Positions 14,473 to 25,804 of a stretch of 64,000 bases of DNA are shown here, one piece after another (positions within the stretch are counted from its first letter, which is position 1; each line of letters starts with the position of its first letter). The DNA is from Varroa destructor (Eukaryota; Arthropoda; Arachnida; Mesostigmata; Varroidae). The notes under the pieces are model-generated. The model did not search any database. It was not told the DNA's origin and saw nothing but the letters and a program-made list of their open reading frames with translations. Position numbers and translations under genes: made by a program. The DNA lies in contig NW_019211454.1 of NCBI RefSeq assembly GCF_002443255.2, positions 24,752,782 to 24,816,781 on the forward strand, in the 5' to 3' direction.

Positions 14473-16792
14473 CAATTTCAACTATTTTCCTTTATTATTA
14501 GTATTTTGATGATAATAATTATAATACATCATGAATGAATATCAGCAGATTTTGTTTGAACACATATTTGAACTTCCCACTGAATTGGTACGTAGAAAAG
14601 CACACGTGGCATATAGGCGGCGCTTAAACAGGAACGATAGCATCTCAACCCACGAATTATGAATTATTGTACCCCTAAGTGATGTGAAGGGGTTTGTTGT
14701 CTGTTAACTCTCTGCCAGATCAGCACTATGCTGATAGCAATGCAACAGTGTATTGATCAGGAACGGGGTGGTGGCTTGAGCATATAAATTTCCTCATGTA
14801 TGTTTACCAAATCTCACCCCCACAAGTACGCTTAGTGGCGGAGCGCTATAAAACTTATTTACTGATGTATTTACATCATAAACGCGGCATTTCAAAATCA
14901 TCTGGGTACAATAGATCGGATGGGTGTCCAAGGAAAGCAAATACAATCTAATAATCTTCGTGATTCGAGTACCTGGCGAGTTCTATGTGATTTTAAACGC
15001 ACTTTTGGGCACGCGCTCACAGAGAGTATCACGTAAGAGCTCATAAGTCACGATTCTAGCCAGCTAACTGCTGGAGCGACAAAGCGTATCACGATGGCTT
15101 ATAAATATGGAACCCACACATGACGTTCGTATAGGCTCAGGTACGCCCAGACGGATAGTATAAAAAATCTAGGAATAAGTTTAAGACACGAATGCATTTC
15201 TTCAGATCATATGTGCCAAGTCCTATGGCAGCTTTCGGCCTGCCTAACCATGCTCATTAGAACAGCATATGCAAATTGTATAGATGCAAGAAAACACTGC
15301 TTTTGCGCCAATATAGCAGATAATAACTTGTTAAGTTTAAGCTCTGGTAAACTAAGCCCGAAGTGCTTTTCTCCTCAACTAATTAACCTAGAGTCAGTCG
15401 GACCACCGTTCAAGAAATGTCCATTTTAAATTATTTAAATACAATAACATTTTATAGAACTATGAGCTTCCAAAAGTTGGGCATTCTCTATGAGCGGCAC
15501 GCAACTCCTCATAATTCAAGTAATTAGTCCTACGTGCAGTATACTGCAGTAGGTAGTCGCATGATTAACACGGCACGTTCAAAAAGTCATCATTCTGTGT
15601 GATTTTCTAATTATTTTGGAGAAGTGTCGTTAGTTTACGCGGTATCTACATTCATCGTCTACGGACTTTTAAGCATTTAGGAAGGCTAGGCAGATAGGAT
15701 CACACATGGACTTTTGCCGTTACGATCTATACGCGACTCTCAAAGCGCGAAGCGTACCAAAAGCTCACTTTACGACAGAAGCTTTACCGGGCTGATATTA
15801 GTTAACTACTACCCTCTGATGTTCCTTAACCCGCTAACTGGTCCTGTTATTTGTTTTACGCCTTTTACCCTCATTTATTTTTGCAAGATTTTTGCTTTAG
15901 TAACTATATTATGTAAATCAAACACCTTTATAAACGCACTCCGTTTCAAGCACTTTTAAACAATTTTAATTAGATTATAAAGTAAATGGCCGGCGAACGC
16001 AGCAGTCATTGAGTAAAGTTGGAACGTCGACTATTACGCACTGAAGGCTTTGACGGTCACGCACAAAAAAAGACGTCACTGACGCCGCTAATCGAAACCG
16101 CCCCATTGCTTGGTAAGCTTGTCAACTAAGAACATTCCGACGCGAGCTGTTTCCGTAAAAGCTGTTACCTTCGTCCCCTGGTAAAGCCGAGTGCTCTACT
16201 ATTCGAAAGTAGCTAAGGACAACCAACAGGTCGATAGACCAGGTTGACAAGAGTAGCTGCGCGTGCTAGTTTATCGCTTTGATGTTAAGTAAGGCCGATC
16301 ATTGTAGTCCTACGCGCGCCCGGCCAAATTCACCGCTCTTTATTCTTAACAGAAGCTATCCGCTCCGATGAGGGGTGTTCATATTGTGGAAATCCAGGTG
16401 TGCATCAGTTAACTTAGGGAAAGAGCAGTCAGGCCCGCTGTAGTTTCGAAACGCGAAATTGAATAATATGTGAGAACTTGGAGAATGGTCATCCGGGATT
16501 CTACTGTCTTCTACAACTAATTTCAAATGTTACCTTATTCTGCCGATTATATTACAAGATTTGCTAGCCTTCAATTACTTCGTTGACTAGACGATTGTGT
16601 TATCCACTACGATGCATCCTTATCCCAATAATACTGTAAAAACGTCTCCGTTCCTTTTTCTACCATTTTGTACCATTATATTTTATTTTATTATGGTTCC
16701 TACAACTATTTAATCATTGTCTCTAATTCGAGTTACTACATATACATAGCGAAGAAGAAGCCGAATTTTTTGTTAAATTCTTATTATTGATG

Positions 16793-16794
<2 letters not shown>

Positions 16795-16827
<33 letters not shown>
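16795..16827. repeat. (TA)n microsatellite
   Basis: Uninterrupted TA dinucleotides of about 16 units, in an AT-rich intergenic stretch. Confidence 0.95.
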
Positions 16828-16831
<4 letters not shown>

Positions 16832-17739
16832 ATAGACCCCTTTGACCTGTTGCTAACCGGCCGAACTTCAACAAATACAAATATGTGCGTAACATGCGCT
16901 GAACTGTATTTATGAAAGAAAAGATGTTTTCGAATATGCCAAAAGTACTGATTGTACAGTTAGTTCCGGATACGTACGATTGTTTATAAAAACAATACGT
17001 TACTGAAGAGTCGCAGCGCGACGCAGAAAGTCTACCTAGTCACTCGTAAACTTTATACTGTAATTGGTAATAAAAGGTTTTCTGAAAACCATAGAACAAT
17101 GTTTCGTTGAAGGATAGATCTAAGAAATCTTCCGCAGCCTTCTCAAATGTTTACTATTGTCTACCGGTAGTGTGACGCGAACTGTGATTCCAAGTTCTGA
17201 CAACCAGCTGTTACCTTACATTAGGCTTGTTTTAGCGATCAACACTTGTTCAGGAAGAAACTTTTATCATAGTATATTATATATGACAATTCATTCTCCC
17301 GTAATTGGCTTTGCCTAGCTTCCATTCTACTGGTCGGTAAACAAATAAATGTTAGAAGACTTCGGGTGACAATTACAGTCAGACGAAATTCTCGTCATTG
17401 AAAAAAGTGTGCATAAACCAGTGTTCTACTTTGAAGGAACTTCTTAGAATAACAATCCTAACCTAGCTGGTGAGCGGCCTTTAGAGTAAGTGAATGATTT
17501 CTGAGTCGACCATGTTGAACTTCCTTCACAGTTCAATGAGGATTACTGCAAGCTCCGACAGAGAAAGGTGAAGCAAAGCCATTCTTAGACCAAGTTCCAG
17601 TTGTTTCCCGGTACCGCTTCCTTTTAGACGACAGTCCAGCTATCAGTGAATGATGCCACCCTAAATATGTAACACTCTACGCTTGGACCCCACACTAAAT
17701 TAACCTACACCCACTAGCGATATTCTTTTCTAGAGAGCA

Positions 17740-17770
17740 GCGGTAGCATGTAGGAGCTACATGCTACCGC
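17740..17770. repeat. Perfect hairpin, 14-bp stem, 3-nt loop
   Basis: GCGGTAGCATGTAG, GAG, CTACATGCTACCGC; a partial third copy (ATGCTACATG) follows at once. No transcription signals or terminator T-run are seen. Confidence 0.85.
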
Positions 17771-20595
17771 ATGCTACATGAGAGTATAAAGCGCTAATAA
17801 AATATGCGATACTGGGTAAATTTGAAGATATTAGAATTGATTTATTTCATTGTTTTTGCTTAGCTTAAATCGGAACGACAGCTTTGAAATTTACATCAGA
17901 ATTGCGATTCATCAGGATTAGAACAACCCTCAACTTAAATTACAATTTAAAATACTTTTATTTAGAAAAATACAGTTTTGCTCAAATCAAATAAGCTATA
18001 TTGAGGGTTGAAGATGCCATTCGCTCTCTCACTCGATACGTGTGTGTGCGAGGTACACGTCAGCACCGTGGCAGTTACTAACGTGCGCAAATTAGGAAAA
18101 TGAACAAGTGAAATGATAAGGAACTTCATTCATCGACTTCAATGTTACTGAATTTTCAACAGCGCCTTCATCAATCACTTCATAGCACTAATGCTGGACG
18201 CTATCTCTTTGGACGCAAACCTATCTCCTAAATATATATTATGTAATATCGATAAAGCAAGTCCGGCTTATCGGATCCAGGAGCCGTTGATGGGTCATGA
18301 GCGAAATATTTGAATTTTACACTGCTAGCACAGTATGTCTAACTCACACTGATTCCACTTAGTTCTATGCATTAACAAGGATTTATACATTAACAATCAT
18401 TTAGACTTAAGGGAAAGAGAGTGTTTAATTAACTTACATGAAAATCTAAGACCGGCACGAAGGAAGCGTAAAGCTATAATAGCTCGATGTGAGCGTAAGA
18501 CAATTTTTCCTACTGTTGTTGGACATTGACTAGTAGCTTGAGAACTAAGCTAAGCATACAAAGAAGCTGAAGACTATCTTCGCCCGAACGATTTTAAGTT
18601 TTGCCTATTTTTTAGTGCTTGTTGAAGCTTCTTCTGTAGGATAAAAGTAAAATCCATTGGCTTAAATAGATCTCTTTGTGAACATTTTCGGTTTCTCGAT
18701 CAATAGAGATCTGGGTGTATGTGAACGCTCTACTCGACAGGGCGGTCTGTAGCTGGTAAGACGTAGTCTCTCTACATCAGCATGTGACTGTGGATATTAA
18801 CAAAGCTGGCAATTTGTCCCAGACGCCACTTGGTAGAAAAAATGAGACGCTTATGCCGCCTCGACGGTTCCCTATGTTCGGATTCGGCTCACTAAGCAGG
18901 CTGTTTTTTTCCCAGTCAATTGGTCAGGTCCATTGCATAGTATGGAAGTTTCGACTCGCTTCGAACATCGGATGTTCTTGCCAAAACGAAGTCAGTAAAG
19001 CGTGAAGCCGCTAAACTCAACCAGGATCGCTACATCACCCACATCGTAGTTTTGTTCCTTTATTCTCTTGTCAATTGGCAACTAGATTTTAAGACCAGTG
19101 GCGCCGCCAGAGTCACTACAAACAATTTAGCATTCAGTAGTTTGGTGATCGAGCTCGAGCTGCCTCTACCATGGCAGGCTTCAGTCGACATTTTATCATG
19201 TTGTTCTGATGTGCTCTCCGTCTGGCCTGGCCACTATACGACCCTGCCTTCTTCACGGAATCGGTGCCTATTTAAGGAAAGACTGTGGTAGACCGGTCTC
19301 TTTAAGAAAAGATACATTTCGGCGAATTACAAACGTGACAGGATAAGTCACGTCTAGCCATGCTAAAATTAGGGAAAATTTCACATTTCTGCATTCGTCC
19401 TTGACGGATATTCGAGTTCGTCAGCCCTTTGAAGATCAAAAACAATCCACATATTGCGGTGATAAAACATTGCTTTTCGAGTAAAAATACGCGTCATCCA
19501 CAGAAAAGTATCGTCGATTGTAGTACGAAGAGAATGGAGAAACGGAAGGGACGGTGAGTGCAAGGATTAATTGAATAAGCATGTCTGTACATTAACCTCA
19601 TTTGAAGCGAATATACATAGCCTGTTCCGTCTGCTTTTATGCTTTGGTTTTTAAAAAAATGTATTAAGCTAGACCTACTTGTTCATGGCAAAAGTGAGAG
19701 CATAGTTAGATTTTACACTAAAAGGACGTGTTCCGTTGTAACGGAAGGAATAAAGTTATCCACCTGTATTCACATTACTTATGTTCTATATATTAGACAT
19801 TATTTAACATATACTCTATACATAAGAAAGAACTCGCAAAGATGGGCTTACAGTGTTCTCTTTTCTACTGGTCTTTTTTTTTTACAAGAAACGTAAAGCG
19901 ATGCGAGATTAATCGCAGTTGGACGAATATTATTGAATATATTTCATCAAAACGAGTGTCAATTGGCTTCTGTCCAGGCTATTATATAGTAAAGCATCTT
20001 GGATATAAAAAAAAAATCCATCCTCAAAGACGTTCCGAGAAGCTTTCAGATAACGTGTGACGGCTTCCACAAGCCCAAACTCGCCCATTTTCATAAATCT
20101 TAGAAGAAACGTCATGATCCCTTACTACGTTAATACAAAAATATCTAGATTATAAAGTACATTCCGAGGCAAAGAAGTCAAAAAAAAGCTTTACGACAAA
20201 TATCCAATAAAACCTTACATTTAAAATTTAGCTAGAATAGTGGTTTCGTCTTATTTTAAATATATGGATTTATCGAAATACGTATCGCAAGATGGTGTCA
20301 GATAAAACGGTTATTGAAGTTTTTCTTAAATTATGATAATATAGATTCGTGTACTATGCAAGTCAATTTCGTGCTACATAGCGATAAAAAGTGTTCAAAG
20401 AAGAAACGAACCAGAGAAAAAAACAAAGAGTGGGATAAAGTCAACAATCCTAGTGGCCTACATTTTTCAGAACCTGCACTATTTTTTTTTGTGTGTTTTT
20501 ATTGCTAAGTTCGTATGGAACGAGAAGCGGTTTTCTGTCGCTAGTCAGCGATCTAGATTAACGTCATGTCCAAGCTGCGCCAAAAAGGAATACGT

Positions 20596-20633
20596 GATGG
20601 CTTAGGTTCGAATCCGGGCGTTGACACACCGTT
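20596..20633 (+). repeat. tRNA B-box-like fragment, possible SINE remnant
   Basis: GTGATGGCTTAGGTTCGAATCC, ending at about 20617, contains a perfect B-box and closely resembles the 12.56 kb copy (GT.ATGG..TAGGTTCGAATC). After it, CGGGCGTTGACAC parallels the 32.54 kb copy. No A-box is clear and T-stem pairing is poor. Confidence 0.3.
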
Positions 20634-22279
20634 TTGTTTCGTGCTGGTGGCCGGCCGTCTAAAATAACTTCTTATGGTTGAAGTAACGGACGCAAAATAC
20701 GAAAAACATGTTATTATCCGAGTACGATTTAGCCGAAGAAAGATATCACTGATTTTTTTGCCCACTGTCCTTCATTTCTAGTTGTCGATTTTTTAAATGC
20801 GTTTATAACTTGTAAGATATCTGAGCTCAACACTAGCTATACGCTAAGATCGAGCCATCGACTTCAATTAGCACGCGCATAATCCTAAGCATAACACTAT
20901 AAAATGCTTGATTTGCAGATAAATCCGTTGTAATTACAATGTCCGACACAGTTTAGTAACACCTTTTATCTTACACATCGTCCTTGAAGTGCTCCGTTGA
21001 AACGTGCTTAACCTGAGTAATTCAAAGACAATCCAAACAACTAAAGAAGATTATAGACCTAGCTACATCCTAGCGAAGTACTCGCCATTGTCGAAGACCT
21101 GTTTACGTTAACGCAGAGTCTGGGCATACTGTGCGTTGTGCCTAAGATATGGTCAACGAAAGCTTTCCTTTGTACAAGCAACAACATTTTCGATGCAGAT
21201 TTCGAGCACTGGGTAAGGTTAAAACCTAGCATTATCAGCAAAATGTAAAATCACATCGGCTGTTATACGGCCGTGATTTTGATAGTTGCTGAAATTGTCA
21301 AAGTAAAAGAGCGCGATCCTGCTTTATGAAGTTTATGAAAATTACTCATGAGACGAGCTGCGTTTTTTCTTTGTTGAAAACAGACTTGTTACATTGTCTA
21401 GATAGCGTGCACCTGGACGTTGATGTTGTCAGTTCCACATTTATCAAAATTTTACGTGTTTAGTCAAGGAAATGTATATTTGACCTGTTTGGTAAGTGAT
21501 AGCCGACAAAGCCATTTACCGCGTTATCAACGAGGAGGAGCATGGTCACTCTAGTCATCTACGAGTACGTAGGTCTGTTTTAGACTAAGCAACACTTGCT
21601 ACTAACGGTCACAACCGTACCAGTCTTCACCTTTTGTTTTTGCATAGGTTTCTGTCATTCATAAAGGCGCCGCAACTAGAACGTGCTTCACAGGCCTGCG
21701 TAGCTTTTTCAAAACTCAAAACGGATTAACGTTCGCATCGGTAACGATGTTTTCAAGCTTCTTCTTTACGATAGTAACTAAGTCTGCTACGATAAAAGCT
21801 CATAATATGATTGTACTTAATTTTACCTGCTTTGTACTCTTTAGCTATCTATTGATGGACAATCATCAGCTTTTTTTTGAGGTTTGTACCAGCCGACATT
21901 CTAATTTTTCTTTGCTCAGGCTTTTTCAAATCCTTTTTATCCCATCTCTCATAGACGTTATTGTTACACGTTCGATATTCACGCGTGACGGAGTTCGCAA
22001 AGCGCCACATCCGACACTTTTCTTCATTTTGCTGCCTACTTACATTGAAGACACTTCTTGTTTTGTATCGTAGTGCGATAATTGTTTCCTTGTACTAATA
22101 TTGGTAACGGTAATAGCGCCAATATGTATGCGATATGATCCGTATTGCAGACAAACCTGGGCGCTATCGTAAAGCTAGTACCTGTCGAAGCGTGTCTCGA
22201 AGACCTATCTGAAGTAAGTTCCTGTTGGCGGCTTCATACGACCATTGCGACCTAAAGCTGTAGTAATTTTGATTCCTTT

Positions 22280-23235
22280 ACGAACCGGCCGCCCTTACCC
22301 CTTTCGTTAACGTTCTACTGCGACGCAGCAGCCGATCACCATAAAATTCTAGAACAGCCCCTATTTTTCCGCTAAACGCGCATTGCTCAGCGCCTGCGTA
22401 GACTGTTAGCCTACCGCTCGTGGGTGGGTGGAACACCTGCCAGTCGTTGGAATTCTCCATGGTTCAGTTAGCCTGCGCGGTACACCAAAGGTAAAGAAGG
22501 CCATCCGGCATTGACGTACCAGGCGGCAGTCCGCCTGCCCGCCCGCACGCCGACGTGGAACCATCGTGGTAAGATGCCTGCTAACGCATAGTGAAAGCCG
22601 TTGAAGGCTGCGTAAGTGAACCAAGGCAGGGGCGGAGCCCGAACGTTCCAGAGTTGGAATGAAAGGCGGGGCCGCACCTCCTCCTTCCTGCCCTCTCCCA
22701 TCTGGATATCGGCGGGACCTTCTTCTAACAGGGGGCGACAGGTGTGCGCAGCGTTTGCGTGGTTGGTTTGTATGTTAGCAGGTGACTGTTCGTTGGCTCA
22801 GGGTACAACTATGGCGGACTTTGTGGCGTGGTATGATCGTCATGATAGTGGTGGTAGAGTGCTATGGTGTGATGTGGTGCGGTGTCTCTCATGCGTTGCC
22901 ACAACTGTGATGGCGCCAGCGGCAGCAGCGCCAGCGGCGGAACGTCCGTTGGGAAACCAAGCTGCAGCTTCTATCCCCTAGGTTACAGCGTCAGGACAAA
23001 CCTGGCTGCCCCCTCCGAGCAAGCAGTGTATCTTGACTGCTTGTTTTTTCAGTCAGCCGATCTATCGAGCTACTGACAGCAGCGATCTCACTGTTGGTGA
23101 GGCACACACGCCGCCCCGTGCGCAGAGCGCTGGTGTGCATACAACAGTATATGCCCCATACGTACTCACCCACATCGAGCGATGCGTTTACCCACACAGA
23201 GAGCGAATGCCGATACCTAAATAATGGCAAATACA
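22280..23235. promoter_or_regulatory. GC-richer island upstream of the peroxidase gene
   Basis: Composition changes sharply from AT-rich flanks to GC/CpG-richer sequence with GCC-rich runs (for example 22911-22945). Several frames are open on both strands (up to 121 codons, plus, 22616-22981), none with a recognisable domain; open frames are expected where stop codons are rarer. A promoter or 5' UTR region, or an unrecognised coding exon, would both fit. Confidence 0.3.
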
Positions 23236-23640
23236 TTCAGAAAGAGCGATTCAATTCCTCATCATAATCACCGTCATTGCAATAGCATTAACAATGACGA
23301 TAGCAGAATTATATGCAAGAGGCAACGATGAGAAAGAATCGATCCGAGCAAAGAGCACAGACGAGGAGGGAGGATGACAAACTTCCTATTTGATATTTAT
23401 GTGTATGTAAATGCATCTGGATATGTAAATGAATATCTATGATGAATCGATTTTGAATCGGATCGATCGATCGAGCGTTCTGGCATATTCTCATCACCAG
23501 ATTCGCGCTAAAAAGTACGATAAGGGCGTCAGTCGGAGTGCCTGACTGACAGCCTGAACGATATTCTACCAGAAGCAAATAGAACACATAGGGAAAATAT
23601 CGACCTAGAAAGACGCGATGACACAGAAGCTCGCAAAAAA

Positions 23641-23641
23641 C

Positions 23642-23675
<34 letters not shown>

Positions 23676-23684
23676 GTATGTATG

Positions 23685-23716
<32 letters not shown>

Positions 23717-23753
23717 TATATATATATAGAGAGAGAGAGAGAGGGGGGGGGGG
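23641..23753. repeat. Compound microsatellite (AT)n-(TGTA)n-(AT)n-(GA)n-(G)n
   Basis: Successive pure tracts: AT, TGTA/TGTG units, AT again, GA, then a run of about ten G. It keeps frames open on both strands (for example a Tyr/Ile/His-rich minus frame), which should not be taken as genes. It separates the 22.3-23.2 kb GC island from the peroxidase gene. Confidence 0.95.
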
Positions 23754-24162
23754 AGTCCGTTTGTTAGCATCGGATCTGAAAAATAGTTATCTACAGAGAT
23801 ACCCAAACGCACGATTTGAATATTCAAAAAGTTCGTGCAAGAAGGAAGAGTCACTTAGTTGAGCGAAATAATTAAACGCTGGTCAATTTCATTTTCAAAA
23901 TACACCATAATATTTCCCGTGTATTATTTTTTTGCAGAACGTCATGCTCTTTATTAAAATCATGTACATATGCCCTGCTACGTTAAAAAATGTGAAGTAA
24001 CGACTTTTTGGTCCACTAAATATGTATATATAGCGCGATATAAAATTAAATCCACAAGAAACTAGAAAATGCCGAATTGTCGTCATTTGAGGAAATCCGG
24101 TTAGAAACTGGTGGGCGAGCTATAATAAATGAAATACTTTAATGTAAATAGATAAATATGGC

Positions 24163-24200
24163 TATATAAGCGCCAAGAGAGCAGTTGTGAAACGCTCATT
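24163..24200 (+). promoter_or_regulatory. TATA box plus initiator-like site
   Basis: TATATAAG (24163-24170) in a GCTATATAAGCGCC context is followed about 35 bp downstream by CTCATT (24195-24200), which resembles the arthropod initiator. The spacing suits RNA polymerase II. It could drive the 68-codon ORF just downstream, or a non-coding first exon of the peroxidase gene 1.3 kb away. Promoter function is inferred from motif and spacing only. Confidence 0.35.
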
Positions 24201-24252
24201 CCTGCAAACCAACGAAAAAGCTAAATCAATGTATATATAACAATAGTTGAAT

Positions 24253-24459
24253 ATGAGCCACCATCGACTTCGGAGCTTCGGTGCATTGTCAGTTAAAAGA
24301 GTTCTGAAAGGTGGAAGCTCTACGGCCGCGAAAATCGCACTACACAGCGAGGTGATCGATGAAGGATTTCATTCTCAAAAAGACAATGCTTTATGCACGA
24401 TGAGGTACAATGCCAGGCTTAACGTTCTATATTCGTGTAATGGCAATATTGCACAATAG
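24253..24459 (+). CDS. Possible small protein of 68 aa (or 5' exon of the peroxidase transcript)
   Basis: An ATG lies 55 bp after the putative initiator and opens a 68-residue frame (start MSHHRLRSFGALSVKRVL, rich in basic residues, no membrane segment), ending at TAG 24457-24459. AATAAA motifs follow at 24590-24595 and 24610-24615, so promoter, ORF and poly(A) signal are arranged like a compact single-exon unit. I recognise no domain. The same segment could instead be 5' UTR of the peroxidase gene, with GT at 24310 (AAAG/GTGGAA) as a weak donor. Chance occurrence of a frame this short is quite possible. Confidence 0.2.
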   Translation: MSHHRLRSFGALSVKRVLKGGSSTAAKIALHSEVIDEGFHSQKDNALCTMRYNARLNVLYSCNGNIAQ

Positions 24460-25493
24460 CTGGCACGCAAATAAGTTTACAATGTGAAAAAAAGGCTTAC
24501 AGTTCGGTCACACAATGGTCTAGCGATGGCAAAAGACGGGTTTAATGCTAGGAGACTAGGCCTATAGATTAAGGTGCATTTATTTCGACAATAAATTGCT
24601 TTTTTACAAAATAAAAATACCTTTGCGATCTGTATACTTATATATAGTATGTCCTAAATAATCGTATCTTTTCAAATGTTACACGAGGAGAAGCTCTATT
24701 TGTGTTTCCTATCACCGATCAACGAGCTACTGTGCCTTTTCGCCATTTTAAATTGTAATTTACAGACCATCGTCAGGATGTCGGACTTCGTCCATTCCTT
24801 GACTCCCTAATACACGCGTACAAACAGAATTGCTATGCAGTATATTTTTCAATGAAAATTCTAATAACGAGATCCTCTACAATAAATCAGTGTAATTTGA
24901 AGATTAACTCCAGGTTTTGCATGTCCCATATGATTAATTTAGAGGCTCATCACACAGAAAACCTACGAACAATGTATTTGTCTGGCAGTACTCGACCAAG
25001 GCACAACAGCAAATTCAAAGCTTCCACGTCGCCTTAATGTAAATAAGCTTCTTAGTTGGAAATAGCTTTATTAAATTGATCTACTTTAGTAATCTATCCT
25101 AGCAGACGCGCGGTTCTTGTATGCTGCTCCCTGATTGAATCAATTTGACTAAGCATCTTTATCGAACTTGCAGGAAATAGAAATCTCCAGCCGACATTTA
25201 CCCATAAATATTCAGACTAATAAATTTACCTGTTTTTTTTTTCGATTACCTGACTCGGGCCTATTCTGTAAAGTCCCAAGAACTCATAGCTGTTAGAATT
25301 AGTTTCGAGATGACAGACACATACGGATATAAATACATGGCTATACAAATTTGCTTGCCATTCAAAGCTACTATCATCGTCATTATTGTGGTTTGCCATA
25401 GAAATTCTGAAAGGGTTAAGAACTTGACAAACGACCCACTATTCACAACAGGGTCGTTCGAATGATCTAAAGAAAAGCAACATTAAAACGGTC

Positions 25494-25804
25494 ATGATAT
25501 CCGTTTCCTTGTTTAGCCTATTCGAAGGCTTCTGGATGCCTGTGCTGAGTAGAGCCTATAGCGAACGTACAACAGGCCTCGTTCTAACGGTTTGCGTCAT
25601 CGCGACGGAATTGGCACGGTGGCCAGCGCTGGCCGAAGAACCCGACAGTTTGCGTGAAAGCGATTCGCGTGATTTCGGTGAGCGTAGTGACTGTGCACTT
25701 CTGCTCAAACGGCACTATGTACCACATGGGCAAAAAGACCCCAGTTATAGTGATCTATACAGTGGCACGTACGGAAATGGCGGCGGCAGTGCTAATGACA
25801 AAGG
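25494..25804 (+). CDS. Peroxidase exon 1: N-terminus with signal/anchor segment
   Basis: First coding exon, residues 1-104, ending in phase 2 at a consensus donor (gtaagt at 25805). An in-frame TGA lies upstream at 25425-25427, so the ATG at 25494 is the first available. The second Met (residue 15, 25536) would place the hydrophobic run TGLVLTVCVIATELA nearer the N-terminus and give a more typical signal peptide, so either start is possible. The rest is hydrophilic, with acidic/Ser-rich and Gly-rich parts, and lies before the catalytic domain. It is linked to exon 2 because phase 2 plus T completes a Gly codon and leads into YSDVNKA, a motif of the N-terminal region of arthropod peroxidases. 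Upstream non-coding exons cannot be excluded; 25442-25451 could act as an acceptor. Confidence 0.72.

Larger units (their letters stand above)
13540..22280. other. Gene-poor stretch, no gene recognised
   Basis: Contains the hairpins at 14448 and 17740, the TA microsatellite at 16795 and a B-box-like fragment at about 20606. A less AT-rich block at about 16010-16430 has no long frame. Frames at 18784-19291 (plus) lack splice and motif support. Confidence 0.6.

Noticed and set aside
23309..23854. Minus-strand frame of 181 codons
   Set aside because: Held open by the AT/TGTA microsatellite; the translation is largely Tyr/Ile/His repeats.
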